64,000 bases of DNA from Armatimonadota bacterium (GCA_018268255.1 JAFDWX010000005.1:248001-312000); one strand, 5' to 3'; counted from the first letter of the stretch, positions 9,101 to 18,509 are shown. The notes: generated from the letters alone by a model not told the origin. Made by a program: numbers and translations.

Positions 9101-9877
9101 TTGAGTTTAGAATTGACTCTTCCCCTCGTTGAATTTGATAAGTCGCCGGGCGGTCCTTGCGGAATCACGGCACCAGTACCCCTGGACATCCAGTGTGAGG
9201 CCTTTTCGGGCTCGCTCGGGATGCTCATTCAGTGCGTCCGCAACCACAAGGTGGACCTTATGGATGTGCCTCTCACGCCCATCTGCCAAGCGTATTTTGA
9301 GTATCTGCTGCAGATTCACCATACAGATCTGGACATGGCCGCTTCAGCGGTGGTTCCGCTAGCCTATCTATTGGAGCGCAAAGCGTTTCTTCTGTTGCCG
9401 ATCGAGCCTGAAATTGTGGATGAATTTGATGGCGACGAGCCGCTCGCGCTAGAACCCTACGCCCACGAGTTTGCCGCCGCTGTGGAGACACTTCGCATCT
9501 GGCAAGACGAACGAGAACGGACCTTTTTCCGAACCTCGCGAACAGACCCCAACTACGAGCTTCCATTCGAGTTCGGAGAAACCGGTATTCAGGATTTGGC
9601 GCTCGTTCTGGAGCGGTTGCTCAAGCGAGCTTTGCCCGAGCAGCCGGATGCTCTGCGCCGACCGCGCCGATCACTGGCGGAGCAGATGGACATCGTGGCC
9701 CGATCTCTGCCATCGGACTTCACACCCCTTGAGCAGATCATCGTCGATCCGTTCACTCGACAAGAAGTCATCTGGTGGTTCCTGGCGCTTCTCGAGCTCA
9801 TCCGCCTTGGCCAGGCTCAGTTCAGAGTTGAGGGCGACCAAGTACTGTTTGCAGGAGGAGTGGCCTGCTCAGCTTAG
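9101..9877 (+). CDS. scpA: Segregation and condensation protein A
   Basis: Kleisin subunit of the bacterial SMC-ScpAB condensin, about 258 aa. It matches the family in FSGSLGMLIQCVRNHKVDLMDVPLTPICQAYFEYL (the SMC-neck binding N-terminal helices), an AASAVVPLAYLLERKAFLLLP segment, and a C-terminal winged-helix (PFTRQEVIWWFLALLELIRLGQ). The start is uncertain: TTG at 9101 and TTG at 9113 are in frame, and homology begins about 15-20 codons later. It overlaps scpB by 13 nt, indicating coupling. Confidence 0.92.
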   Translation: MSLELTLPLVEFDKSPGGPCGITAPVPLDIQCEAFSGSLGMLIQCVRNHKVDLMDVPLTPICQAYFEYLLQIHHTDLDMAASAVVPLAYLLERKAFLLLPIEPEIVDEFDGDEPLALEPYAHEFAAAVETLRIWQDERERTFFRTSRTDPNYELPFEFGETGIQDLALVLERLLKRALPEQPDALRRPRRSLAEQMDIVARSLPSDFTPLEQIIVDPFTRQEVIWWFLALLELIRLGQAQFRVEGDQVLFAGGVACSA

Positions 9878-10431
9878 CCAGTCAAGTCGAAGCGATCCTC
9901 TTTGTCTCGGACAAACCTATTACCATCGAGGCTCTGCGCGACGTCTTGGACGCAGACGCCGACGAGGTCATGGGGGCTCTGGCCACGCTGGGTAGTCGGC
10001 TAGACCAGTGGAGTTCGCTTCAGCTCGTGGAAATTGCGGGCGGATATCAGCTTTGCACCCGGCCCCAACTCGCGGACCTGGTGAGCCGATACCTTAAGCC
10101 GCAGAAGCAGCGACTGAGCCGCAGCATCATGGAAGTTCTTGCGATCGTCGCCTATCGCCAGCCGATCACCATGGCCGAAGTTGACCAAATCCGAGGAGTT
10201 CAGAGCGACTATGGAATCAGACAACTCCTCGAGCGCCGATTGGTAAAGGAAGTGGGTCGGCGCCCGACACCGGGCCGACCAGTGCTCTATGGCACCACGC
10301 AGCAGTTTCTCCACCAATTCAATCTCAAGGCGATTGATGAACTCCCCGTGCTTACAATCGACATCAAGCAGGCTGCCCTTGCCTTGGGAGTTCCTGCCGT
10401 CGAAGACGTTAAGCTGCCAGGTTTGGAATAG
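9865..10431 (+). CDS. scpB: Segregation and condensation protein B, apparent CTG start
   Basis: Winged-helix partner of ScpA in SMC condensin. Full-length homology runs from QVEAILFVSDKPITIEAL through LSRSIMEVLAIVAYRQPITMAEVDQIRGV to GRPVLYGTTQQFLHQFN. The first ATG/GTG/TTG in frame is the TTG at 9946, which would cut off the first winged-helix segment. Upstream the frame is open to 9832 with no canonical start. A strong GGAGGAG (9854-9860) sits 4 nt before CTG at 9865, giving LLSLASQVEAIL and a natural ScpB N-terminus. I therefore place the start at CTG 9865; about 188 aa. Confidence 0.85.
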   Translation: MLSLASQVEAILFVSDKPITIEALRDVLDADADEVMGALATLGSRLDQWSSLQLVEIAGGYQLCTRPQLADLVSRYLKPQKQRLSRSIMEVLAIVAYRQPITMAEVDQIRGVQSDYGIRQLLERRLVKEVGRRPTPGRPVLYGTTQQFLHQFNLKAIDELPVLTIDIKQAALALGVPAVEDVKLPGLE

Positions 10432-10467
10432 GCACGCTGGGTCAGCTTCGGACCATAATTCCAGCCA

Positions 10468-11937
10468 ATGAACTTCCCGTCGATCGAGGAATTTAGGGCT
10501 ATGGCCCGAGACGGCCAGCTAGTCCCGGTGTACTCGGATCTGCTCGCCGACATGCTGACCCCTCTTTCGGCCTATTGGCGCGTGGCCCACGATGCCGAGT
10601 ACAGCTTTCTGCTGGAAAGCGTAACCGGTGGAGAGCAGCTGGCTCGGTATTCCCTTCTTGGAGTCCATCCCTCAGTGGTTCTGCGTTCCAAAAATCGGCG
10701 CGTCACGCGAATCTCCGGCGGGAAAACCACAACTACCGAACTCGAACCTGGCGAAGATCCACTTCATGTGCTGGAGCGCGATATGCCCCCGAAACCCTAC
10801 TTTCGGGAAGGGCTTCCTAAATTTGTCGGCGGCGCGGTTGGGATGTTCTCTTACGATATCGTGCGGTTCTTCGAGAAGCTCCCCGATTCCACAAACGACG
10901 ATTTGAGCCTAGATGACATGGCGATGATGATTTGCCGCCATGTCATCGTATTTGACCACGCCAAGAACCTGATTCGACTCCTGGTTCTGGCAGACCCCAC
11001 CGATGAGGGCTACCACCAAGCCCGAGCCACGATCGACGCCACTATTGCTCGACTGCGACAACCGATTCCCGGTCTGCCGGGTGGTACCGGGCCAACCGGA
11101 GATCCGACGTCCAACGTTTCTCAAAGTGAGTATGAAGGCATGGTCAGCCGAATGAAGGAGTACATAGCGGCTGGCGACGGAATTCAGATGGTGCCATCTC
11201 AACGATTTACGGTTGAGACGCAGTCGCACCCGCTCTCGATCTACCGGAGCCTACGGTCACTCAACCCCTCACCGTACATGTTTCTTCTTCGCTTTGGCGA
11301 CTTTGATCTGGTCGGTGCCTCGCCCGAATTATTGGTGGGTCTCGCCGGAGATGAGGCCCGAGTAAGGCCCATCGCTGGCACCCGATGGCGTGGAAAATCG
11401 GAGGCTGAGGACGTGGCTTTGGAAAGCGAGCTACTGGCAGACGAAAAGGAACGGGCCGAACACATCATGTTGGTGGACTTGGGGCGCAATGACCTCGGAC
11501 GCGTGTGCGAGTATGGGACCGTTCGCGTGAACCAACTTATGGTGATCGAACGGTACAGCCACGTCATGCACATCGTTAGCGACGTGGTCGGCAAACTTCG
11601 CAAGGACCTTTCTGGATTTGACCTCTTCAGAGCGACATTTCCTGCGGGCACGGTCAGCGGAGCCCCCAAAATTCGCGCGATGCAGATTATCGATGAGCTC
11701 GAGCCCACGCGACGCGGCGCATACGCTGGCTCAGTTGGGTACTTCAGCGCCACCGGCGATCTGGACACATCCATCACCTTGAGGAGCATCTTGCTAAAAG
11801 ACGGCAAGGCATACGTTCAAGCGGGAGCTGGAATCGTGTTCGACAGCGATCCGACGAAAGAGTTCGAGGAGACGTGTAATAAAGCAAGAGCTCCACTGCA
11901 AGCCATCAAACTTGCTGCGGAGCTCAACGAGGCGTGA
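10468..11937 (+). CDS. trpE: Anthranilate synthase component I
   Basis: A 489-aa chorismate-using enzyme of tryptophan synthesis that makes anthranilate with the TrpG glutaminase subunit. Visible are the N-terminal LLESVTGGEQLARYSLLG regulatory region and the C-terminal chorismate-binding core: GDGIQMVPSQRF, PSPYMFLLRF, PIAGTRWRG, DLGRNDLGRV and AGTVSGAPKIRAMQIIDELEP. The LLES-type element fits TrpE rather than PabB, although no trpG lies nearby. It is convergent with secDF, with only 7 nt between the stops. Confidence 0.93.
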   Translation: MNFPSIEEFRAMARDGQLVPVYSDLLADMLTPLSAYWRVAHDAEYSFLLESVTGGEQLARYSLLGVHPSVVLRSKNRRVTRISGGKTTTTELEPGEDPLHVLERDMPPKPYFREGLPKFVGGAVGMFSYDIVRFFEKLPDSTNDDLSLDDMAMMICRHVIVFDHAKNLIRLLVLADPTDEGYHQARATIDATIARLRQPIPGLPGGTGPTGDPTSNVSQSEYEGMVSRMKEYIAAGDGIQMVPSQRFTVETQSHPLSIYRSLRSLNPSPYMFLLRFGDFDLVGASPELLVGLAGDEARVRPIAGTRWRGKSEAEDVALESELLADEKERAEHIMLVDLGRNDLGRVCEYGTVRVNQLMVIERYSHVMHIVSDVVGKLRKDLSGFDLFRATFPAGTVSGAPKIRAMQIIDELEPTRRGAYAGSVGYFSATGDLDTSITLRSILLKDGKAYVQAGAGIVFDSDPTKEFEETCNKARAPLQAIKLAAELNEA

Positions 11938-11944
11938 CCGCCTC

Positions 11945-14506
11945 TTAGTCGATCTCTTGCTTGGATTGATCCACTGCGCTTCGGCGACGGCGGACTTGCC
12001 CATAGCCTCGCTGACCAGCCGCACCGGATTGTGGGGTAGCCGTGGGGACCACCGGAGCTGTCGCTGCTGCTACCTGAGTCTGCATCGCCATGCTGCGCAA
12101 ACGATTCATTTCAGCATTCGCTTCGGCAATGAGCGTGTGTTCCTCGCCCTTGGTGCGAGCCGTGAGTCGATCCCAAAGGTACAGGATCGGAGTCGCGTTG
12201 AAGATCGAACTGTAGGTACCGGAAACGATACCGGTGAGCATCACAACGCAGAAGAATTTGAGGTCGATGGTTGGGGTCCCAAAGGCGATCATTACCGCAA
12301 GCGTGGCGATAACCGTAGCCGACGTCATGATTGAGCGGGCGAAGGATTGTGTGACCGATCGGTCACACAAATGCTTAAAGTCTTCACCCGGTTTGACCTT
12401 TCGGAGGTTCTCGCGAATCCGGTCGAAAATAACAATCGTGTCGTGTACGGAAAAACCGATGACCGTGAGGATGGAGGTCAAGAAGAGCGCGGAGATTTCC
12501 CAGCCGAGCAACTTGCCAAAGATTGCGGCAACGCCGATAACCACCAAGATGTCGTGGAGCAGCGCACCAATCGCCGAAAGACCAAACTTCAGACCATTCT
12601 TAAGGCTTCCGATCGCAACACCAAACCGAATCGCCAAATAAGCGACGATGAGGATCGACGAGATCACGACAGCTTTGACCGCGTTCTCCACCATTTCCTT
12701 TTGAACAGTTGGCCCAACGCCAGTGATCTGCGGGACATCCATCTTGCCGACTGATGTGCCCGCGGCCCTAGCAATCTCGTCGTACGCTTTGGGATCCCCT
12801 GTTGCCATCCCTTGGATTGGTGGGACTGTCACCGAAACATACTTATTGCCTTTTTCATCGGCGGTGATTTTGGCGTTAGATCCCTTGAATCCGTGCGTCT
12901 CCAACGCTGAGACCACCTCGGTGGCGGTTGCGCTGCCGACCATCTTGTAGGTCGCCTCAAATCCGCCTTGGAATTCCACGTTTGGCTTAAGCCCACCCAA
13001 GAGGATGAAGATCACGCCGGGGATGATGGTTGCAACGGAGATCGCGAACCACAGCTTGGATTTGTCCATCACGTGGCGCGTGTCGTGTGCCAAGTCCGCA
13101 TGCTCGTCTGCACCCATCATCTGCCGGTTTAGGCCAAACAGCTTGGGATTGTTGCCGATGCCGGACGCGACTAGAAATACCAGCAGCGATCGAGTGACGG
13201 TCACGGCGGTGAAGAATGAAATCGCAACACCAAGGATCAGGGTGCTCGCAAATCCTTTGACAGCACCCGTGCCCAGGACCATCAACACGATCGAAGTGAT
13301 GATCGTACAAGCGTTGGAGTCGAAGATTGCGGAAAACGCACGTTTGAAGCCGAGTTCGACCGCGGTAAGAAGCGTTCTTCCTTCCCGCATCTCCTCCTTC
13401 ACGCGCTCAAAGACGAGGATGTTGGCATCCACTGCCATACCCACAGAGAGGATAAATCCGGCGATAGCGGCGAGCGAGAATGTCGCCCCGATCTGCTTCA
13501 TCACGGTGAGCGTGAACAAGACGTAGAGGCTCAGGGCCACCAAGGCAACGAGACCCGGGAAGAGATAGTATGCCAACAGGAAGACTGCTGTCAAAGCAAA
13601 AGCGATAATCCCCGATCGGACCATTTGGTCCTTGGCGTACTGGCCAATGGTGGGGTCGACAACTTCATTGCCTATTTCCTCGAGTTCCACCGGCAGCGCA
13701 CCAGCGTTCAGCAGCGCACAAAGCTGATTGACGTACGCCGCATCAAATGTTCCGTCGATGAAGGCGTTGTCACTCAAAATAACATCATCTTTCAAAGGCG
13801 CGATGCTCAGAACCTTGCCATCGAGAACAAACGCGAGCTTGGCGCCGCGTCCCATGACGCTTCGGCTCCAAGTCTCCATCTTGCGCGCGCCTTCGCCGCT
13901 AAATTCAAAGTGGGGTTGGGTTGCGCCGCTGTTGCCAACCATCGGATAGGCCTTTTTGAGATCAGATCCTTCGAGAATCAGATCCCAGCCTTCGATCATC
14001 TCCTTGTAAGCGGGGTCGCCAGGTTTGAGGGCGGGATCGCCCGCCTTGGCGTTGCGCGTACTGAACTCGACGATCGGCTCGGTCGAATTGGCATCTCGGC
14101 TCAGTTCAACGTATTTTGCGTACTTATTGAACTCAGTGGTGACGTTCTTCGCGTAATAGGCCTTGATGCTTGCGGTCGAGGAAATCGTTTCGCGTGCCTT
14201 CGCAGGGTCGGTAAAACCTGGCAACTCAACAATCAGCTGATCTTCGTTTTTGACCTGCACCGAACCCTCCACGACGCCAAGGGTTTGGGCGGCGCGATTG
14301 GTCATGATGCCGGTAAGGTTCGACATGATCGTCGGCAGGTTCTTCTTCTGATCTTCGGTCAAGTTCTTGACCTTGTAAGTCATGCGAATACCGCCGCGGA
14401 TGTCGAGTCCATACTGAAAGTCTCGTCGTTGGTAGGCCCACACCGAGAGTGCGGTCAGCGCTACCACGAGTCCGAGAAAGATGTATCCCTTATTGTTTGA
14501 CTGCAA
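11945..14506 (-). CDS. secDF: Fused protein-export membrane protein SecDF
   Basis: An 853-aa single polypeptide joining SecD and SecF, the RND-type proton-driven accessory of the Sec translocon. The SecD half has TM1 (GYIFLGLVVALTALSVWAY), D1 motif GLDIRGGIRM, a periplasmic P1 domain to about residue 265 (LAFVLDGKVLSIAPLKDD), and five TMs with GMAVDANILVFERVKEE. The SecF half starts near residue 480 (LWFAISVATIIPGVIFI, VEFQGG) and has IGFSVHDTIVIFDRIREN. The C-terminus is a charged cytosolic tail. Fusion is also known in Bacillus. A short hairpin (CTGGC..GCCAG) lies just upstream of the start. Confidence 0.97.
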   Translation of the reverse strand: MQSNNKGYIFLGLVVALTALSVWAYQRRDFQYGLDIRGGIRMTYKVKNLTEDQKKNLPTIMSNLTGIMTNRAAQTLGVVEGSVQVKNEDQLIVELPGFTDPAKARETISSTASIKAYYAKNVTTEFNKYAKYVELSRDANSTEPIVEFSTRNAKAGDPALKPGDPAYKEMIEGWDLILEGSDLKKAYPMVGNSGATQPHFEFSGEGARKMETWSRSVMGRGAKLAFVLDGKVLSIAPLKDDVILSDNAFIDGTFDAAYVNQLCALLNAGALPVELEEIGNEVVDPTIGQYAKDQMVRSGIIAFALTAVFLLAYYLFPGLVALVALSLYVLFTLTVMKQIGATFSLAAIAGFILSVGMAVDANILVFERVKEEMREGRTLLTAVELGFKRAFSAIFDSNACTIITSIVLMVLGTGAVKGFASTLILGVAISFFTAVTVTRSLLVFLVASGIGNNPKLFGLNRQMMGADEHADLAHDTRHVMDKSKLWFAISVATIIPGVIFILLGGLKPNVEFQGGFEATYKMVGSATATEVVSALETHGFKGSNAKITADEKGNKYVSVTVPPIQGMATGDPKAYDEIARAAGTSVGKMDVPQITGVGPTVQKEMVENAVKAVVISSILIVAYLAIRFGVAIGSLKNGLKFGLSAIGALLHDILVVIGVAAIFGKLLGWEISALFLTSILTVIGFSVHDTIVIFDRIRENLRKVKPGEDFKHLCDRSVTQSFARSIMTSATVIATLAVMIAFGTPTIDLKFFCVVMLTGIVSGTYSSIFNATPILYLWDRLTARTKGEEHTLIAEANAEMNRLRSMAMQTQVAAATAPVVPTATPQSGAAGQRGYGQVRRRRSAVDQSKQEID

Positions 14507-14596
14507 AGAAACGGCCTCCCTGGCATACGCCAGCCGGACTCATCAGTATACCGAAGGCGGCTCTACGGCTTTGTCGATCGGCCCAACAGGAGCGTG

Positions 14597-15463
14597 CTAG
14601 GGGCGGGTGCCCTTGATCAGTTCAGTCTCGCGCGGAATCAATCTGACGGGAAGGACGCCAGCATTCAGATCTGCACACATCTGGGTCACAAAGGATTCCT
14701 CGAAGTCGCCGTCAATGAAAGCATTGTCCGTCAGGATCACATCGTCTTTGAGTGGCGCGATGCTGATGACCTTTCCATCGAGGACAAAAGCGAGTTTTGC
14801 TCCCTGGTTAAGAACGCTTCGACTCCACAACTCCATCTTTCTTGCGCCTTCTTTTGTAAAGGTGAATTGCGGCTGGACTTTTCCGTTTGCTAATGCCGAT
14901 GGTGCTGCAGTGGCAACATCGTTACCGGCGAGCACGATGTCCCAACCCTTGATCATCTCCGCATAAGCTGGATCGGTTGGTTTAATGGGTGAGTCACTTG
15001 GCTTGGCGTTCCGCGTGGTGAACCAGACTTCTGTTTCAGTTCCTTTGCGTATTAGGTCAACGTACTTGGCATACCGATTCGCCACCGTCTGGACATTTTT
15101 CGCATGGTAAACGGCAAAAACGTGATTGCTGGTGAGAACCGCCAGTGCCGCAGGATCCTTGCAATTTTCGATTTCCACGACCACCTTACTCAAATCGGGT
15201 TCCACCCTTATTGTCGGCAAACCTCCTCCTTTTAGGCTCTTAACACGCTTGGACAAGATGGTTTCGATCTCCTTGGATGTCTCGTCAGATTCCTCAGACT
15301 GTTTAGCCGTGAGGTCAGCTGTGCCGAAGGTAAACCTAACTTTGTCATTCGATGCAGTTTGCGAAAAGGAGGCGCTGGACGATCCGGACTGGAATCGGCA
15401 CCCAGCCGCAAAGAGAGAGCACATGCCAAGGGCTGCACAAAGTACCGTGATTCGCGATTGCAT
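14597..15463 (-). CDS. Lipoprotein copy of the SecD periplasmic (P1) domain
   Basis: A 288-aa predicted lipoprotein: a signal peptide ends in a lipobox (LFAAGC) near residue 22. The rest is closely related to the P1 domain of the neighbouring SecDF, with near-identical stretches including LAFVLDGKVISIAPLKDD, DNAFIDGDF and TRNAKPSD. It ends where SecD would enter its second TM helix and has no other membrane segment. Its gene lies just upstream of secDF on the same strand (90-nt gap). A TTG at 15484 preceded by AGGAG is an alternative start. Role unknown; a local domain duplication serving export on the outer face of a membrane is my inference. Confidence 0.85.
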   Translation of the reverse strand: MQSRITVLCAALGMCSLFAAGCRFQSGSSSASFSQTASNDKVRFTFGTADLTAKQSEESDETSKEIETILSKRVKSLKGGGLPTIRVEPDLSKVVVEIENCKDPAALAVLTSNHVFAVYHAKNVQTVANRYAKYVDLIRKGTETEVWFTTRNAKPSDSPIKPTDPAYAEMIKGWDIVLAGNDVATAAPSALANGKVQPQFTFTKEGARKMELWSRSVLNQGAKLAFVLDGKVISIAPLKDDVILTDNAFIDGDFEESFVTQMCADLNAGVLPVRLIPRETELIKGTRP

Positions 15464-15645
15464 AGTTTCTGATTCTTTGGCCAAGCAAAGAACTCCTATA
15501 GATAAGTACGGAATAAGGTTTCATGGTGGTTTTTTCGCAAACATGGAACTTCATGACCCGATTCACCATTAGAACAACGAACGGATGCCCAGGCACGCAT
15601 ATGTTGCAGGGGCGCTCCCGATTACGAGACAACAGGATAGAGACT

Positions 15646-16203
15646 ATGAAGAAAGCACTCACCGGTATCGCCATCGTCGGCGCCCTTTCGGTTGCCGCAT
15701 TTGCTGGAGTTAGCTCCGGATTGAACAAAGGCGAGCGCGTCAGCCCCTTCCATCCTTCCCACGTAGCAGGACCTTTGGCCAACACGACCAACTGCTTCCC
15801 TTGCACCTTCCAAGCCCGACCGCAGGCTCAGGTTTGGGTCAATGGCGACTCCAAGGAGAACGTGATGAAAATCGCGCACACTCTGGACTCCCTGATGGCG
15901 ACCCACGAGAAGAAGGAGTTTAAGGCGATGGTCGTCTTTGTGACTTCCCCCAAGAACGTGGAGACTCGAAAGACTGAGTTGAAGACCGCCCTTAAGAACG
16001 CTCCGTTGAAGCACATCGATGTTGCAGTTCTGGCTTCCGACAACGAGGCTGTTAAGAGCTACAAATTCAACTTGAGCAACGATGTCAAGAACACCGTGTT
16101 CCTCTACAAGAACTGGGTTGTCGAGCAGAAGATGGTGAATTTCACCGCCGATGAAAAGGGCCTGGGAGTCCTCACCTCGGCCATTTCCGAATTGGTCAAG
16201 TAA
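15646..16203 (+). CDS. Secreted thioredoxin-like protein with CFPC motif
   Basis: A 185-aa protein. A signal peptide (MKKALTGIAIVGALSVAAFA) is followed by about 165 residues with a CFPC motif in TNCFPCTFQARP, an alpha/beta pattern (AMVVFVTSP, IDVAVLASDNE, NTVFLYKNWVVEQKMVNF) and a C-terminal helix. This suggests a thioredoxin-fold protein outside the cytosol. The motif differs from canonical CGPC, so redox function is only probable. The ATG at 15646 is chosen because the signal peptide begins there. It stands alone, followed by a hairpin. Confidence 0.75.
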   Translation: MKKALTGIAIVGALSVAAFAGVSSGLNKGERVSPFHPSHVAGPLANTTNCFPCTFQARPQAQVWVNGDSKENVMKIAHTLDSLMATHEKKEFKAMVVFVTSPKNVETRKTELKTALKNAPLKHIDVAVLASDNEAVKSYKFNLSNDVKNTVFLYKNWVVEQKMVNFTADEKGLGVLTSAISELVK

Positions 16204-16224
16204 GACTCTGTCAGAAACAAAATA

Positions 16225-16256
16225 GGGCCGGTCCGCTGAGAGTTTGCGGCCGGCCC
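16225..16256 (+). terminator. Probable terminator after thioredoxin-like gene
   Basis: GC-rich hairpin (16225-16236 pairing with 16246-16256, one bulge) starting 21 nt after the stop. The T-rich tract downstream is weak. Confidence 0.55.
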
Positions 16257-16278
16257 ATTTGCTTGGGTTTTCGGGTGA

Positions 16279-16740
16279 TCACCACTCCAAGTGATGCGTA
16301 GGAGAGGCATTCTTGGTCACGGTACTCGGTTGCACGAAAACAGGTCCGTGGTCGCGATACCCGAATGGGTTGCCTCCGACAAAAATGGGTGCGTCCTCAT
16401 ACACCTCAAATCTGTCGGGAAGGCCAACGATCAGGAGCGCAAACCCCAGCGCCCACCAGCCAATGAAGGGAAACGCCGCCGCGAGCAAGCCATAAGCCCA
16501 CGAATATCCCTTTCCTGTTGCCATGTAGCCGAACATGGCTCCTAGGGCGATCGTTGCCAAGTAAGGCAAGGTCCAAACGATTTGGATACATGTTTCGGGT
16601 GCCAACCCCGTGGGGAACAAAGCTTGTGCGCCACCACGTTCTGCTGCAAATGCGCCGAACGCTGCTAGAACCAGCCAGATTCCGAACGCGATGGCTGCGT
16701 TCCTTTGGCATTCCACTCGAAAATCGCGGGTACCGATCAT
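16279..16740 (-). CDS. Small multi-pass membrane protein, unknown
   Basis: A 153-aa protein from the ATG at 16740, which has a good Shine-Dalgarno (AGGTGAGG) 6 nt upstream; a GTG at 16752 is an alternative. Hydrophobic segments are at about 15-32 (AIAFGIWLVLAAFGAFAA), 56-73 (LPYLATIALGAMFGYMA) and 80-105 (WAYGLLAAAFPFIGWWALGFALLIVGL). A polar C-terminal tail has GNPFGYRDHGP. I do not recognise the family. Convergent with the thioredoxin-like gene, divergent from ppa. Confidence 0.65.
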   Translation of the reverse strand: MIGTRDFRVECQRNAAIAFGIWLVLAAFGAFAAERGGAQALFPTGLAPETCIQIVWTLPYLATIALGAMFGYMATGKGYSWAYGLLAAAFPFIGWWALGFALLIVGLPDRFEVYEDAPIFVGGNPFGYRDHGPVFVQPSTVTKNASPTHHLEW

Positions 16741-16934
16741 TGTTTTCCTCACCTTTCAAAAAGAATCAAGTTCGATTTGCCGCCGCCGGGATCATCGTAA
16801 GACGGCACGAGGACCGCAGCCAACGGGAGGAATACCTGTCTGAAACAAGTCTGGAAATCGTGCGAGGATTGCGAATTGGCACGCCTTTGGCTCGGGCCTC
16901 GAAGCTCCCAATCCGGTACCCTTAGAGCCAATCA

Positions 16935-17462
16935 ATGTCCATTCGCCACGCCACCATTGGCTCTAAAGCTCCTGAGATCATCAACACGATTATCGAGATC
17001 CCTCGGTACAGCACGAATAAGTACGAAGTGGATGCCGAGACGGGCATCATTCGCTTGGATCGAGTTCTCTTCTCGCCGCTTTTCTATCCGTTTGATTACG
17101 GATATATCCCTCAAACTCACTATCTGGATGGCGACCCGTTGGACGTCCTGGTCATGCTTTCACATCCGACTGTGCCGGGATGCTTGGTTGAAGCCGTGCC
17201 CATCGGAGTGTTGGAGATGCGGGACGAAAAAGGGCCGGATGAGAAAATTTTGTGCGTGGCACTCAAGGACCCGCGGTTCGGGTATCGCCGCAACATCACC
17301 GACATCGGACCCCACACTTTAAAGGAAGTCCAGCACTTCTTCGAAGTCTACAAAGAGTTAGAAGACAAGTCCGTTGACGTGGTGGGCTGGCACGAGCGGG
17401 AGCTGGCAATCGAGCTGATCGCTAAATATCGGGTGGACAAAGAACCGGCTCCGTTGGTCTAG
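16935..17462 (+). CDS. ppa: Inorganic pyrophosphatase (family I)
   Basis: A 175-aa soluble Mg-dependent enzyme hydrolysing pyrophosphate to drive biosynthetic reactions. Typical motifs: IIEIPRYSTNKYEVD, the Tyr-rich YPFDYGYIPQT, the signature DGDPLDVLV with the three metal-binding Asp, and KDPRFGY. Length is normal for bacterial family I enzymes. The ATG at 16935 lies 9 nt after TACCCT, a possible -10. Monocistronic. Confidence 0.97.
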   Translation: MSIRHATIGSKAPEIINTIIEIPRYSTNKYEVDAETGIIRLDRVLFSPLFYPFDYGYIPQTHYLDGDPLDVLVMLSHPTVPGCLVEAVPIGVLEMRDEKGPDEKILCVALKDPRFGYRRNITDIGPHTLKEVQHFFEVYKELEDKSVDVVGWHERELAIELIAKYRVDKEPAPLV

Positions 17463-17489
17463 CCAACAGAGCCGGTGATCGAGGTTGAA

Positions 17490-18434
17490 TTACTTCAAAA
17501 GGAAGCACATTTCAGTTCGAAGTTCTTCTTCTTTGACTTGACTGCAGTCGTTGAGATAAACCTCGAATGATGGCTGGTCAGAGACCTCTCTGCCGCTCTC
17601 CGGAAGGACGTCGCGGCAGAAGCGGTCCCAAGCTTTGCCCAATTCTGAATAGGCTCCCTTATGGAGGGCGACGAGGTAATCACCCTCAGGGAAAACGCCC
17701 GCGACAAACCCGTCGGCCTCTGCCTCGGCGGATAGTCGAACCGGTTCGGCAGTCATGACACAAGCTTCTGATCGCAGCTGATCCTCCGCAACCGCACCCG
17801 GATCATCCAGGAACCGAGCCACTCCCATGCCGAAGGGCAGCTGATTCTTGCCCAAAAGTGGGAAGAGTTTTCCGAATGTTCCGCCAATGGTATTGTAGGC
17901 TCCGGAATGTCGGATACCGACATAGTAACGTGCGGGATAGTGTTCAACTCTATGTTCCATGATATATGCCTCGCGTCGTGATAGCAAACCGATGAGTGTA
18001 GCGCGATCTCCGTGCCAATGCAACCCGTTGGGGCTGTCGATTCGGGGATCCGCGCGTTGATCGGCGAACTCGCTGGGAGGCATGCCGTAGGCACTCCGGA
18101 ATGCCCTAGAAAAGCCCTCCAACGACTCGTATCCTGCTTCGAAAGCTACTTCAGTGACGCTGGCCTTGCGTCCCAAGAGCATATCCGCCGCCCGCTCCAT
18201 CTTCAGTCGAATCGCGAGCTGGGCAGGCGTTTCGCCCACAAAAGCATGGAATATTCGCCCGAAATGAAACCTTGAGAACCCAACTTCGCTGGCGACCCGT
18301 TGGATGTCCAAAGGAGAATCCAGATTCTCGCAGATGCGCTCGACAGCCCGTTGGATGCTCGTGATGTACTCGTCTCGGGTTTGCGTTCTCACAGTCTCAG
18401 TATTGCCTTGCACCGGGACTTCCGGTTTGACCAA
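17490..18434 (-). CDS. AraC-family regulator with GyrI-like ligand domain
   Basis: A 314-aa transcription factor. Residues about 20-125 form an AraC-type double HTH (LDIQRVASEVGFSRFHFGRIFHAFVGETP; VTEVAFEAGYESLEGFSRAFRSAYGMPPSEF). Residues about 160-314 form a GyrI-like/SOUL-type effector domain (YPARYYVGIRHSGAYNTIGGTFGKLFPLL; DYLVALHKGAYSELGKAWDRF) as in Rob/BmrR/SoxS-type small-molecule sensors. Ligand unknown. No obvious target adjoins; downstream is convergent ppa, upstream a repeat region. Confidence 0.92.
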   Translation of the reverse strand: MVKPEVPVQGNTETVRTQTRDEYITSIQRAVERICENLDSPLDIQRVASEVGFSRFHFGRIFHAFVGETPAQLAIRLKMERAADMLLGRKASVTEVAFEAGYESLEGFSRAFRSAYGMPPSEFADQRADPRIDSPNGLHWHGDRATLIGLLSRREAYIMEHRVEHYPARYYVGIRHSGAYNTIGGTFGKLFPLLGKNQLPFGMGVARFLDDPGAVAEDQLRSEACVMTAEPVRLSAEAEADGFVAGVFPEGDYLVALHKGAYSELGKAWDRFCRDVLPESGREVSDQPSFEVYLNDCSQVKEEELRTEMCFLLK

Positions 18435-18509
18435 AAGTGCTCAATTAGCCTTTGAGGCCTATGATGAGCAGACGGAGGTCAGACGTGACTCGTTGGGATT
18501 AGGACCAGT

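Noticed and set aside
13625-14500. 291-codon open frame antisense to secDF
   Set aside because: Overlaps a highly conserved SecD region; its composition looks like antisense translation.
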